From positions 1 through 42,591 of the forward strand of contig VGCD01000015.1 of NCBI GenBank assembly GCA_016870215.1: a stretch of DNA of 42,591 nt, in the 5' to 3' direction. Made by a program: the position numbers and the translations under genes. Within the stretch, counting starts at the first letter, position 1, and the number at the start of each line of letters is the position of its first letter. Source of the DNA: Actinomycetota bacterium (GTDB lineage Bacteria; Actinomycetota; Acidimicrobiia; Acidimicrobiales; Ilumatobacteraceae). Positions 34,322 through 42,591 of the stretch are shown here, in pieces. The notes below the pieces were generated by a model. The model saw only the letters and a list, made by a program, of their open reading frames with translations, did not search any database and was not told where the DNA came from.

Positions 34322-36103
34322 ATGGACCTTCAAAGGCCCAACTCTGTCGTGCGCACGTTTGCTGACTTCTCACTTCCCGACGAACTTGTCGTTGCCCTTG
34401 CCCACCAAGGCATCACTGAGCCGTTCCCCATCCAGGTAGCCACCATCGAAGACGCACTCGCAGGTCGCGATGTTCTCGGCCGTGGTCGCACAGGTAGCGG
34501 CAAGACATTGGCATTCGTGCTTCCTCTTCTTGCTCGTCTGGCTGCGAGCGACAGCGAACGTCGCTCGGGTGCGCCACGCGCCGTCATCCTCGCGCCGACG
34601 CGTGAGTTGGCGAACCAAATTCGTGACGTCGTCGCTCCGCTCGCAAAGGAACTCCGACTTCGTTACACCACGGTGTACGGCGGCGTCGCCTACAACGGAC
34701 AGATCACAGCACTACGCAACGGCGTCGACATTGTCGTCGCATGCCCTGGTCGCATGATCGACCTCATGGAATCACGCCACATGTCACTCGACGATGTAGA
34801 GATCACCGTTCTCGACGAAGCCGATCACATGGCAGAGCTTGGGTTCCTCGAGCATGTGCGTGAAATTCTCTCGCACACACCGGAAAACGGTCAGCGCCTG
34901 TTGTTCTCCGCCACCCTCGACCGTGGCATCGACAAGCTGGTCCGACAGTTCCTTCACGACCCCGCGACACACGAGGTTGATGAAGACGAGATTCCTGCAG
35001 ACGCGATGACGCACCACATTCTCCATGTCAACAACAACGACCGCATTCCGGTCATCACCGACTTGTGTGCAGCGCCTGGGCGCTCGATGGTGTTCACTCG
35101 CACCAAGCACGGTGCACGTCGTCTTGCCGAGCAATTGGTGAAGTCTGGTGTGCCGGCAGTTGAACTGCACGGTGACCTGTCGCAGGCAAAGCGCGCACGC
35201 AACCTTGCAGCGTTCTCGTCTGGCGTCGCCGACACACTTGTCGCCACAGACATCGCCGCACGCGGAATTCACGTGGACAACGTCGCACTCGTCATCCATG
35301 CCGATCCGCCAGCCGAGCCAAAGGCCTTCTTGCACCGGTCAGGACGCACAGCCCGCGCCGGAGAATCTGGCGTCGTCGTCACCATGATGACCGACCAACA
35401 GCGTCGTGGCGTGAAGCGCCTCGCACGCGATGCAGGTATTGAGGCCACCACTACTCGTGTCGATGCCGAACACGACTTGTTGACCGACATCGCACCCGGT
35501 GAGCGTGTGTTCCGCGAGATGCAAAACCTCGACACCATCAAGCCGCAACGCCACAACGGCGAAGGTCGCTCTGGCGGTCGCGGAAATGGTCGTCGTCAAG
35601 GTTCAGGTCAACGACCCGGACAGCGACGCACCGGATTGAGGCGTCCGTCTGATCGCTTTGACGACTCACGTGATCGCTCAGAACGCAACCGTGACGATCG
35701 AAATCGTGATGAACGCAGTCGAGATGACAGCGAACGTCCGCGACGCGAACGTTCAGAGCGCAGCTGGGGCGACCGTGATCGCACCGAACGCAGCGACGGC
35801 CGACGTTTCTCTGACAATCGCGAACGCGGACCACGCAACGATGACTCTCTCCGCCGCGATGACTTCAGTGGTCGCGGCAGTTGGAAGGGTCGCAGCACCG
35901 ATGGTCGCCGTTCAGACGGTCGTCGCGGTGATAGTCGCGGTGATAGTCGTGGCGAGCGTCGAAACGATGGTCGACCAGGTGCGCGCCCCGGCGCTCGCAA
36001 CAGTGACCGTCGCACCGACCGCAGCAGCCGCGATGACAGTCGCGGTCGTGATGGCAGTCGCGGTCGCGATGCAGGCAGAGGTCGCCGTCAGCACTCTCGG
36101 TAG
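34322..36103 (+). CDS. DEAD-box ATP-dependent RNA helicase with Arg/Asp-rich tail
   Basis: 593 residues. The helicase core is complete: the Q motif region (PFPIQVATIEDALAGRD), GRTGSGKT (about 55-62), PTRELANQ, the DEAD box in TVLDEADHM, SAT in LLFSATLDRG, and ARGIHVDNV with HRSGRTARAG in the second RecA domain. It unwinds RNA duplexes, for example in ribosome assembly or cold-shock mRNA handling. The last about 180 residues are a disordered, highly charged tail of Arg/Asp/Ser/Gly repeats (such as SRGRDGSRGRD) that probably binds RNA. ATG 34322 was chosen as start; ATG 34271 is in frame but inside the leader hairpin. The stop is 10 bases before the amidohydrolase GTG. Confidence 0.94.
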   Translation: MDLQRPNSVVRTFADFSLPDELVVALAHQGITEPFPIQVATIEDALAGRDVLGRGRTGSGKTLAFVLPLLARLAASDSERRSGAPRAVILAPTRELANQIRDVVAPLAKELRLRYTTVYGGVAYNGQITALRNGVDIVVACPGRMIDLMESRHMSLDDVEITVLDEADHMAELGFLEHVREILSHTPENGQRLLFSATLDRGIDKLVRQFLHDPATHEVDEDEIPADAMTHHILHVNNNDRIPVITDLCAAPGRSMVFTRTKHGARRLAEQLVKSGVPAVELHGDLSQAKRARNLAAFSSGVADTLVATDIAARGIHVDNVALVIHADPPAEPKAFLHRSGRTARAGESGVVVTMMTDQQRRGVKRLARDAGIEATTTRVDAEHDLLTDIAPGERVFREMQNLDTIKPQRHNGEGRSGGRGNGRRQGSGQRPGQRRTGLRRPSDRFDDSRDRSERNRDDRNRDERSRDDSERPRRERSERSWGDRDRTERSDGRRFSDNRERGPRNDDSLRRDDFSGRGSWKGRSTDGRRSDGRRGDSRGDSRGERRNDGRPGARPGARNSDRRTDRSSRDDSRGRDGSRGRDAGRGRRQHSR

Positions 36104-36113
36104 TGTCTGATCG

Positions 36114-37757
36114 GTGACTGGGGGAATTATTTATACGGCCAAAGCCGTACACACGCTGAATCCCGCTCGCCCATCAGGACAAGCCGTCGCAGTTCGCGAC
36201 GGTCGCATACTCGCAGTCGGCACCGTCGATGAATGCTCCCGTTGGGGCATCGACTCCATCGACACACGTTTCGAACACAACGTCATAGTTCCAGGATTTG
36301 TTGAAGCTCATTCACATCTCATGGAAGGACAATGGGGCCAGGTCCCCTACGTCGGACGTTTTGACCGTTCAATGCCAGACGGATCGATTGCTCCCGGCGT
36401 CACGAGCATCGCTGATTTTCTGCAGCGTCTTCGGACACTGCTCGCAAAAAACCATGATGCTCCCTTCTTCGTGGCGTCTGGATTCGACCCCATCTATTTC
36501 ACTGGCGAACGGCTGAATCGCCACCACCTCGACTCTGTCTCTGAAACCACACCAATCTTCATCTTCCATGCCAGCGGACACCTCGCCACGGTGAACACCG
36601 CTTTCTTGCGCAAGTACGACATAACAGCGAGCCATCCGACACCCGGCATCGGAATCGGACCTGATGGCGAACCTGATGGTGAGCTTCGCGAGACTGCCGC
36701 TCTCACACTTGCAAAAGATGAGTTTCTGCATCTCGGGAAAGTGTTTGCGAGCGAGCAATGCATCACCGATTTCGGACGAGCAGCAAAGCTCGCCGGAGTC
36801 ACAACTGCAACAGACTTGGCGAGCCCTTTTCTCTTTCGTCCGGAACATGCCGAAGTTGTCGCGAATATCGTCAACTCAACCTCGTTTCCAGCGCGTCTCG
36901 CTTGTGCTCCGATGTCGCGACCGCAAGGAAAGACGATCGATGAGCAGATAGACGCCCTGCGTCAGTCGCGCGCCCATGAGAGCGACAAGTTCAAGATTCC
37001 AGTTGTGAAGATGATGCTTGATGGGTCCATCCAAGGATTCACCGCGATGTTGTCTTGGCCTGAGTACATCACGGGCGAGAGTCACGGTTTCCTTCTTCAA
37101 ACGCCGGAAGAAACCTTCGACATGGTCGCGGGGTTCACTGCGGAACGCATCGGTATCCATTGTCACTGCAATGGAGACCTCGCCTCAGAACTCTTCATCG
37201 ATGCAGTTGAACGGGCGCTCGTGCAGCATGCGTGGCTCGACCATCGTCACACCATCACCCATGCACAAACTGTCACGCACGCACAATTGCGTCGTGCGCG
37301 AAACCTGGGAATTGGTTGCAACTTCTTCAGCAACCACATGTGGTTCTGGGGTGATCAGCACCACGACCTCACCCTCGGGCCCGATCGCGCGTCGCAAATG
37401 AACCCCGCAGCCTCTGCATCCCGGCTTGGTGTGCCGTTCACGCTTCACTCTGATGCTTCAGTCACCCCTATCGGCCAACTGCACACCATGTGGACAGCGG
37501 TGAATCGACGAACGGTGAGTGGCCGCATTTTGGGTGACCACGAAACAATCTCGCCGGCAATCGCATTGCAAGCCACCACACTTGGTGCCGCGTATCTGCT
37601 GCACCTTGACCATCTCATCGGTTCGCTCGAGACCGGAAAGTTCGCCGACATGACTGTGTTGGCCGAAGATCCGCTATCTGTCGACCCGAGCGTCATTCGA
37701 GACATTGAAGTGCGTGACACCATCGTCGGCGGAGACATCACCAGCGAGATTGCCTGA
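36114..37757 (+). CDS. YtcJ-like amidohydrolase (amidohydrolase family 3)
   Basis: 547 residues from GTG 36114. The metal-dependent hydrolase signatures are present: AHSHL after PGFVE (about 63-67), a central Lys in KIPVVKMMLDG, HCHCNGD (about 347-353), a DHRHTITHAQ block, and SDASVTPIGQLHTMW. A C-terminal LIGSLETGKFADMTVL closes the composite beta-sandwich, as in YtcJ and related N-substituted formamide deformylase/exoenzyme families. These enzymes cleave amide or related bonds; the substrate cannot be read here. It lies 10 bases after the helicase and 22 before the dioxygenase gene, so it is part of a co-directional catabolic run. Confidence 0.9.
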   Translation: MTGGIIYTAKAVHTLNPARPSGQAVAVRDGRILAVGTVDECSRWGIDSIDTRFEHNVIVPGFVEAHSHLMEGQWGQVPYVGRFDRSMPDGSIAPGVTSIADFLQRLRTLLAKNHDAPFFVASGFDPIYFTGERLNRHHLDSVSETTPIFIFHASGHLATVNTAFLRKYDITASHPTPGIGIGPDGEPDGELRETAALTLAKDEFLHLGKVFASEQCITDFGRAAKLAGVTTATDLASPFLFRPEHAEVVANIVNSTSFPARLACAPMSRPQGKTIDEQIDALRQSRAHESDKFKIPVVKMMLDGSIQGFTAMLSWPEYITGESHGFLLQTPEETFDMVAGFTAERIGIHCHCNGDLASELFIDAVERALVQHAWLDHRHTITHAQTVTHAQLRRARNLGIGCNFFSNHMWFWGDQHHDLTLGPDRASQMNPAASASRLGVPFTLHSDASVTPIGQLHTMWTAVNRRTVSGRILGDHETISPAIALQATTLGAAYLLHLDHLIGSLETGKFADMTVLAEDPLSVDPSVIRDIEVRDTIVGGDITSEIA

Positions 37758-37779
37758 CTTCGGCGACTACTGTCGAGGC

Positions 37780-38622
37780 ATGGCGCTTTCATTCACTCCG
37801 CTCACTACTCACACCGGAGCAGTTGTTGAAGGCTCGAAGTTCGACCCGACTCTGTCCAATGCGGACGTGAATCAATTACTCGATGCAGTGCACCAATACG
37901 GCGTGGTGTTCTTTCGCGACAACCCTCTAACCGAAGAACAACATCTCGCATCGACGCTGTTGCTTGGAGGTGGTGACATCTACCCACTCGCCCGCTTGCG
38001 CGGTCGGACAGAACCGAATGTCTCGGTCATCGAAGACACTGAGCAGTCCCCTCCCGATGCAGACAACTGGCACACAGACGTCACCTGGTACCACACGCCG
38101 CCGCGCTATGCGGTCTTGCAGTCGGTCATCATTCCGCCCACTGGTGGTGACACCATGTGGGCAAGCACTGCAGCCATCTATGAGTCTCTATCTCCGACGA
38201 TGAAGGCACTGTGTGATTCACTCACGGCTCACCACGGAGGCACAGAACGCCTAATCGAGGTGAACACACGAATTTTCGGAGAAGAAGTTGGCAATGCAAT
38301 TCGCGAGAATTTCGGCCGCGGTGCATTTCACAAGTTGGTGAAGAGACACCCCATATCGGGGCGTAAGGCAATCTTCTTGTCTCCACAGAACATGACCTCA
38401 ATTGTCGACATGAAAGACGATGAATCACGCGTCCTTCTCGATTTTCTGATTGCCAAGTTGGATAACCCGAACTTTTCCGTTCGATGGAAATGGAAGCCAG
38501 GCGACATCGCCATTTGGGACGAGACCACCACGGCACATCGGGCCCTGAGCGATCACTTTCCGCAGCACCGCAAGATGATGCGCTCGACTGTCGAGGGGTT
38601 TGCTCCTCACGACTTCAACTGA
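37780..38622 (+). CDS. TauD/TfdA-family Fe(II)/2-oxoglutarate dioxygenase
   Basis: 280 residues from ATG 37780. The facial triad is visible: WHTDVTW (His98, Asp100) and the distal His in WDETTTAHRAL (about 253), with Arg about 268 in KMMRSTVEG positioned for 2-oxoglutarate. The fold ends soon after, as is usual for TauD and TfdA. The enzymes hydroxylate a substrate next to a heteroatom, releasing aldehyde and sulfite, phenol or an amine depending on the member. Here the partners (amidohydrolase, FMN dehydrogenase, SDR) suggest stepwise breakdown of a xenobiotic or natural product. The specific substrate is unknown. Confidence 0.93.
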   Translation: MALSFTPLTTHTGAVVEGSKFDPTLSNADVNQLLDAVHQYGVVFFRDNPLTEEQHLASTLLLGGGDIYPLARLRGRTEPNVSVIEDTEQSPPDADNWHTDVTWYHTPPRYAVLQSVIIPPTGGDTMWASTAAIYESLSPTMKALCDSLTAHHGGTERLIEVNTRIFGEEVGNAIRENFGRGAFHKLVKRHPISGRKAIFLSPQNMTSIVDMKDDESRVLLDFLIAKLDNPNFSVRWKWKPGDIAIWDETTTAHRALSDHFPQHRKMMRSTVEGFAPHDFN

Positions 38623-38639
38623 CGCCGGCGAACTCTGAC

Positions 38640-39860
38640 ATGGGCATCATTCGCACCGTTACCTCGGTGATCCGCTTCAAGAAACCGGTGTTCTCGCGCC
38701 AGAAGCGGCGTCTCTCAAAGGCAGCCAACATCGCAGACCTGCGACTAATCGCCAAGCGACGTCTACCAGGCGGCATCTTTGACTACTTCGACGGCGCAGC
38801 AGACGATGAGGTCACATACCTACGCAACTCCTCTGACTTTGACCGAGTTGAGTTCCGCCCACGTGTGCTGGTCGATGTCTCACACATCGACACCACAGCG
38901 TCGATTCTCGGCAACATATACGACATGCCTGTCATCCTTGGTCCCACAGGTTTCACCCGTATCGCGACGTCACAAGGTGAGCTCGCAGTAGTTCGTGCCG
39001 CCGAACGCTTGAACCTTCCATACACACTGTCCACTCTTGCTACGCGCAGCATTGAGGAAGTGGGTTCCGCATCGAATGCAACCAAGTGGTTCCAGGTGTA
39101 CGTGTGGCGCGACAGAGGCATCGTGAAGTCGATGCTCGACCGAGCGCGCGATGCTGGCTTCTCGGCCATCATGCTCACCGTCGACACAGCAATTCTCGGC
39201 AGACGAGAGCGCGATGTGCGCCGCGGATTCACCCTTCCTCCGAAGATCGGAATCGACACCATCATCGACGGCATTCGTCACCCCCGCTGGACCTGGGATT
39301 TCCTCACCCACGAGCCCATCACGTTCGCCAATGTGGCCGCACACGCCGACAAGGACGGGGGCACAGCCGTTTCTCTGTCGCAATACATCAACGACCAGAT
39401 GGACCCATCGGTGTCTTGGGACGACATCGCCTGGCTTCGCGCCAACTGGAACGGACCCATCATCATCAAAGGCATTCAACGCACCGAAGATGCAGCTCTT
39501 GCGTGTGAGCACGGCATCGATGCCATTTCGATTTCCAATCATGGTGGGCGTCAACTCGACCATGCACCATCGTCAGTATCGATACTTCCTGAGATTGCCG
39601 ACACAGTCGCAGGTCGCTCTTTCATCATCTGTGATGGAGGCGTGCGTCGTGGTGCAGACGTTTTGAAGGCCCTCGCACTCGGGGCCAATGCATGCTCGGT
39701 TGGTCGCGCCTATCTCTACGGACTTGGCGCGGCCGGTGAACCCGGAGTCGACCTGGCCATTGGCATGCTGCGCGACGAGTTGCGGCGCGCGATGGCACTT
39801 GCCGGTGTCCGTTCACTAAAAGAAATCGACCGATCGCTCGTCACGTGGAGGACACCATGA
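38640..39860 (+). CDS. FMN-dependent alpha-hydroxy-acid dehydrogenase (LldD2-like)
   Basis: 406 residues, a (beta/alpha)8 flavoprotein. The signature SISNHGGRQLDHAPS contains the catalytic His (about 301) and substrate Arg (304). The FMN-binding VVKG-like IIIKGIQ Lys (about 277) and WFQVYVWRD (Tyr about 154) agree. The N-terminal FKKPVFSRQKRRLSKAANIADLRLIAKRRLPGGIFDY resembles the mycobacterial lactate dehydrogenase LldD2. These enzymes oxidise L-2-hydroxy acids to 2-oxo acids, passing electrons to a quinone or other acceptor. It starts 17 bases after the dioxygenase gene and overlaps the SDR start by four bases. L-lactate is a plausible but unproven substrate in this setting. Confidence 0.92.
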   Translation: MGIIRTVTSVIRFKKPVFSRQKRRLSKAANIADLRLIAKRRLPGGIFDYFDGAADDEVTYLRNSSDFDRVEFRPRVLVDVSHIDTTASILGNIYDMPVILGPTGFTRIATSQGELAVVRAAERLNLPYTLSTLATRSIEEVGSASNATKWFQVYVWRDRGIVKSMLDRARDAGFSAIMLTVDTAILGRRERDVRRGFTLPPKIGIDTIIDGIRHPRWTWDFLTHEPITFANVAAHADKDGGTAVSLSQYINDQMDPSVSWDDIAWLRANWNGPIIIKGIQRTEDAALACEHGIDAISISNHGGRQLDHAPSSVSILPEIADTVAGRSFIICDGGVRRGADVLKALALGANACSVGRAYLYGLGAAGEPGVDLAIGMLRDELRRAMALAGVRSLKEIDRSLVTWRTP

Positions 39861-40714
39861 CGACCCAAGTGCCTGGCAATGTTCCGCCTATCGAAGACTG
39901 GAACTTGTTACTTGATGGAAAGGTAGCGGTCGTCACCGGCGGTGGTGCCGGAATTGGTGCAGCAATCTGTGAGTTATTTGCTCGTCATGGTGCGGTATTG
40001 GAAGTCGCTGAAATTGATGCAGATCGTGCAAAAAGCATCGAAAACATTGTGAAAGCCGTCGGTGGTCGCATCAATGTGCGCGTCGTCGACGTGACAGATG
40101 ACAAACACGTTGATGACTTTGCCAACGATGTGCTTCAACGCCATGGAACCATTGATGTTCTCGTCAATAACGTCGGCGACTACCGCCCGAATGTGCCCTT
40201 TCGCGAGTCGTCACCACAGAGTTGGAAGACGATGTATGACCTCAACCTCGGTCATATCTTTGGTGTGACACGCGCGTTCATCAACCCGATGACCGAAGCA
40301 GGGCGTGGGTCGATCATCAATTTCCACTCCGTTGAAGGCATGCGTGGCTACGCAGGTGAACCCGTGTACGGCGCGATGAAGGCAGCAGCCGCACACTTCA
40401 CCACATGTCTCGCGGTGCACGTTGGTCGGTTTGGTGTGCGAGTAAACGGAATCGGACCCGATCTCACTCAGACGCCGCAAGTCAACTACTTGAAGGGCTG
40501 GGAAGAAAGCGACCACCTGTGGCCCTCGTGGTCCCCGGTCGGACGCCTCGGCTGGCCAGAAGATCAGGCGCGCGTCGCGCTGTTTCTTGCCTCCGACATG
40601 TCTTCGTTCATCACTGGCCACAACATTCCAGTTGACGGAGGAACAAAGGCTGGTGGAGGCTGGTTCTGGTCTCCCACCGAGAACCGTTTTGTGAATCGTC
40701 CGCGAACTCTTTGA
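39857..40714 (+). CDS. Short-chain dehydrogenase/reductase
   Basis: 285 residues from ATG 39857, with GGAGG eight bases upstream and a four-base ATGA overlap with the preceding dehydrogenase. The Rossmann motif TGGGAGIG (27-34), NNVG (104-107), catalytic Ser158 and the YxxxK (Tyr171, Lys175) are all in place. The C-terminal GHNIPVDGGTKAGGGWFWS is the classical SDR end plus an extra segment. It oxidises or reduces an alcohol/carbonyl with NAD(P). It closes the catabolic run and stops four bases from the stop of the convergent monooxygenase gene. Substrate is unknown. Confidence 0.95.
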   Translation: MTTQVPGNVPPIEDWNLLLDGKVAVVTGGGAGIGAAICELFARHGAVLEVAEIDADRAKSIENIVKAVGGRINVRVVDVTDDKHVDDFANDVLQRHGTIDVLVNNVGDYRPNVPFRESSPQSWKTMYDLNLGHIFGVTRAFINPMTEAGRGSIINFHSVEGMRGYAGEPVYGAMKAAAAHFTTCLAVHVGRFGVRVNGIGPDLTQTPQVNYLKGWEESDHLWPSWSPVGRLGWPEDQARVALFLASDMSSFITGHNIPVDGGTKAGGGWFWSPTENRFVNRPRTL

Positions 40715-40718
40715 CCAG

Positions 40719-42269
40719 TTACACCCGTGAAGCGACGCGTGTGAACGTCATGACGCCATCGTCAATAGGGGCCTTGCGAAACATCTTTTTGTCCTTCGCG
40801 TAGTTCTGTGGGTTGACCCACGGCTCTCGATCGCCTTGCATCGGCATCTTGTCCATAAATCGCCGCATGTACCCCGGACTGAACGACTCAATCCACGAGT
40901 GACGCGTCATGTTCTGATCTTCTGGTCGCAACGTCGGCGTGAACACGTCGCTTCCAGTGGCGTCCATGTGATTCAACAGTCGGCACACATATTCGCTCGT
41001 GAGATCGGCGCGAAGAGTCCACGATGCGTTGATGTAACCAAATGTCGACACCATGTTTGGCACTCCTGAATACCCCATCCCCTTGTATGTCCAGGTGTCT
41101 GCAAAGTCCAAGCGTCGTCCGTCGATGAAGAATTTCATGTCACCGACGGTGACCAACTGAAGACCAGTGGCAGTCACGACGATGTCGGCGTCGAGATGCG
41201 CGCCCGAGACAAGACGTACTCCGGTGGCATCAAATGACTCGATGTGGTCGGTGACCACCGAAGCCTTTCCTGAGTTGATGGCCGTGAACAGATCGCCGTT
41301 CGGAACAAGACATAGACGCTGGTCCCATGGGTTGTACTCCGGCGTGAAGTGTGTGTCGATATCGAAATCCGGACCAAGATGCTCTCGCACACCGTCCAGC
41401 AACTTGGATTTCACATAATCAGGCTTGGAGCGAGTCTTCTTGTACACCAACTGCTGCATGGTCGTGTTCTTCCATCGGGTGATGGCATATGCGACTGATG
41501 CCGGGAAGAACCTTCGCAAGGTGTTTGCAACTTTGTCTACGTCTGGTCGAGCAACCACGTAAGTGGGAGTTCTCTGCAACATGGTCACATGCGCTGCTCT
41601 CGACGCCATAGCGGGCACCAATGTCATGGCAGTGGCGCCAGAGCCCACAACAACCACGTGCTTGCCCGCATAGTCAAGATCTTCTGGCCACTTCTGCGGA
41701 TGCACCACCTGCCCACGAAACAGATCGACTCCCGGAAAATCGGGCGTGTATCCCTTGTCGTAGCTGTAGTAGCCACTGCACATGTACAACACGTTGCACG
41801 TAGATGTGGTGACGGCACCAGTGTCTCCACGCACGATCGACAAAGTCCATTTTCCTGTCGAGGAATCCCACGACGCATCAGTGACTTTGTAATGAAAATG
41901 AATCTTGGGTCCGATGCCGTATTCAGCAATTGTTTCGCGTAAGTAAGCCATGATTGACGGACCATCGGCAATCGCTTTGTCTGATGTCCAAGGCTTGAAG
42001 CGATAGCCAAGCGTGTGCATGTCGCTGTCAGAGCGCACACCCGGATACCGAAACAAGTCCCACGTGCCACCGATATCAGCGCGTCCTTCAAAAATCACGT
42101 ATGACTTGTTCGGGCAGTTCGCCTGCAGATGCCACGCGGCACCGATTCCTGAGAGTCCTGCACCCACAATTGCGACATCAACGTGCTGAACGGGCTCCAC
42201 AACGCCACCATAATCTTCCCAACTTGTGTGTGTTCTTGCCACAGATTCGACTTCGCGCTCTTGGCTCAA
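40719..42269 (-). CDS. Flavin-containing (Baeyer-Villiger-type) monooxygenase
   Basis: 516 residues. It has two Rossmann motifs, GAGLSGIG (FAD, residues 36-43) and VVGSGATAMTL (NADPH). Between them lies FRGQVVHPQKWP (about 184-195), a match to the BVMO fingerprint FxGxxxHxxxW[PD]. The rest agrees with class B flavin monooxygenases, which turn ketones into esters or lactones or oxygenate N and S atoms. The start is TTG 42269 or GTG 42242; there is no nearby ATG. It is convergent with the SDR gene and divergent from tRNA-Gly. It may extend the neighbouring catabolic pathway, since ketones are plausible products of the SDR. Confidence 0.92.
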   Translation of the reverse strand: MSQEREVESVARTHTSWEDYGGVVEPVQHVDVAIVGAGLSGIGAAWHLQANCPNKSYVIFEGRADIGGTWDLFRYPGVRSDSDMHTLGYRFKPWTSDKAIADGPSIMAYLRETIAEYGIGPKIHFHYKVTDASWDSSTGKWTLSIVRGDTGAVTTSTCNVLYMCSGYYSYDKGYTPDFPGVDLFRGQVVHPQKWPEDLDYAGKHVVVVGSGATAMTLVPAMASRAAHVTMLQRTPTYVVARPDVDKVANTLRRFFPASVAYAITRWKNTTMQQLVYKKTRSKPDYVKSKLLDGVREHLGPDFDIDTHFTPEYNPWDQRLCLVPNGDLFTAINSGKASVVTDHIESFDATGVRLVSGAHLDADIVVTATGLQLVTVGDMKFFIDGRRLDFADTWTYKGMGYSGVPNMVSTFGYINASWTLRADLTSEYVCRLLNHMDATGSDVFTPTLRPEDQNMTRHSWIESFSPGYMRRFMDKMPMQGDREPWVNPQNYAKDKKMFRKAPIDDGVMTFTRVASRV

Positions 42270-42313
42270 AAGGTGAACGCGGGGCTATCCTCTCGGGACA
42301 GACTTCGCGTCTC

Positions 42314-42388
<75 letters not shown>

Positions 42389-42389
42389 T

Positions 42390-42591
42390 ATGACTGTGGC
42401 CCTCGTGCGTCGAACGAGTTCTCGTCTCGCTGAGGGACTGCTCACCCACATTGAACGACAGCCAGTTGACATTGACTTGGCGCGCGACCAGTGGGCTTCC
42501 TACGTGAAGACGCTTTCTGAGGTCGGGTGGAGCGTCGTTGAAGTTCCAGAACTTGAATCATGTGCAGACAGTGTGTTCGTTGAAGACACCG
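42390..42591 (+). CDS. Dimethylarginine dimethylaminohydrolase, 5' part (truncated by window end)
   Basis: An open frame from ATG 42390 runs off the window at 42591, giving the first 67 residues. The sequence MTVALVRRTSSRLAEGLLT, the HIERQPVDIDLA segment and the ending DSVFVEDT match the start of DDAH-type enzymes. The VFVEDT block is a hallmark: its Glu and Asp contact substrate. DDAH hydrolyses N-omega,N-omega-dimethyl-L-arginine to citrulline and dimethylamine; some relatives act on arginine or other guanidines. The catalytic His and Cys would lie beyond the window. The start codon is one base after the tRNA CCA, leaving no room for a Shine-Dalgarno sequence, so the message is likely made from the tRNA transcript. 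Confidence 0.88.
   Translation, partial: MTVALVRRTSSRLAEGLLTHIERQPVDIDLARDQWASYVKTLSEVGWSVVEVPELESCADSVFVEDT

Overview
The window is a 42.6 kb stretch of chromosome from an actinobacterium of moderately high G+C (mid-50s percent by eye). Acidimicrobiia or an Ilumatobacteraceae-like lineage is my best guess. The support is gene order and families: tig-clpP-clpX-folC-ndk-mreBCD-mrdA-rodA-rne-rplU-rpmA and obgE-proB, an F420-type flavin-pocket protein, an LldD2-like FMN dehydrogenase, and frequent GTG starts without strong ribosome binding sites. I see no rRNA, IS element, prophage or CRISPR array. The first bases are a 17-C run that may mark a contig edge.

Layout. (1) 1-4.6 kb: a TetR repressor divergent from a 14-TM drug exporter, with a perfect palindromic operator between them; tRNA-Gly(GCC); a three-gene membrane operon ending in a DMT transporter; a small membrane protein. 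(2) 4.6-9.1 kb: metX behind a SAM-type riboswitch on the minus strand, a SET-domain protein with post-SET cysteines, a DCC/DUF393 protein, an APH-fold kinase, and SURF1. (3) 9.0-14.3 kb: a tightly packed minus-strand operon, MoxR ATPase > VWA (CoxE-like) > histidine phosphatase > GMC oxidoreductase > metallo-beta-lactamase-fold hydrolase. (4) 14.4-33.3 kb: a housekeeping block with murJ (+), proB and obgE (-), dgt (+), rpmA, rplU and rne (-), then the elongation machinery rodA, mrdA, mreD, mreC, mreB (-), ndk, folC, clpX, clpP and tig (-). (5) 33.4-42.6 kb: a small conserved protein, tRNA-Pro followed at once by a PPOX/F420-type protein, then a DEAD-box helicase with a structured leader heading a co-directional run of catabolic enzymes (YtcJ amidohydrolase, TauD-type dioxygenase, FMN hydroxy-acid dehydrogenase, SDR). 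A convergent Baeyer-Villiger-type monooxygenase follows, then tRNA-Gly(TCC), then the 5' part of a dimethylarginine dimethylaminohydrolase gene whose ATG lies one base after the tRNA CCA.

How the genes fit together. The mre/mrd/rod block plus murJ builds the lateral cell wall (lipid II flipping, scaffold, glycosyltransferase and transpeptidase). tig/clpP/clpX handle nascent-chain folding and turnover. rne, rplU, rpmA and obgE concern RNA decay and large-subunit assembly. The two clusters that look least ordinary are the MoxR-VWA-phosphatase-GMC-MBL operon and the helicase-led oxidative catabolic operon. The most striking small-scale signal is that two of three tRNA genes abut a start codon by 1-3 nt, so 3' maturation of the tRNA would release essentially leaderless mRNAs.
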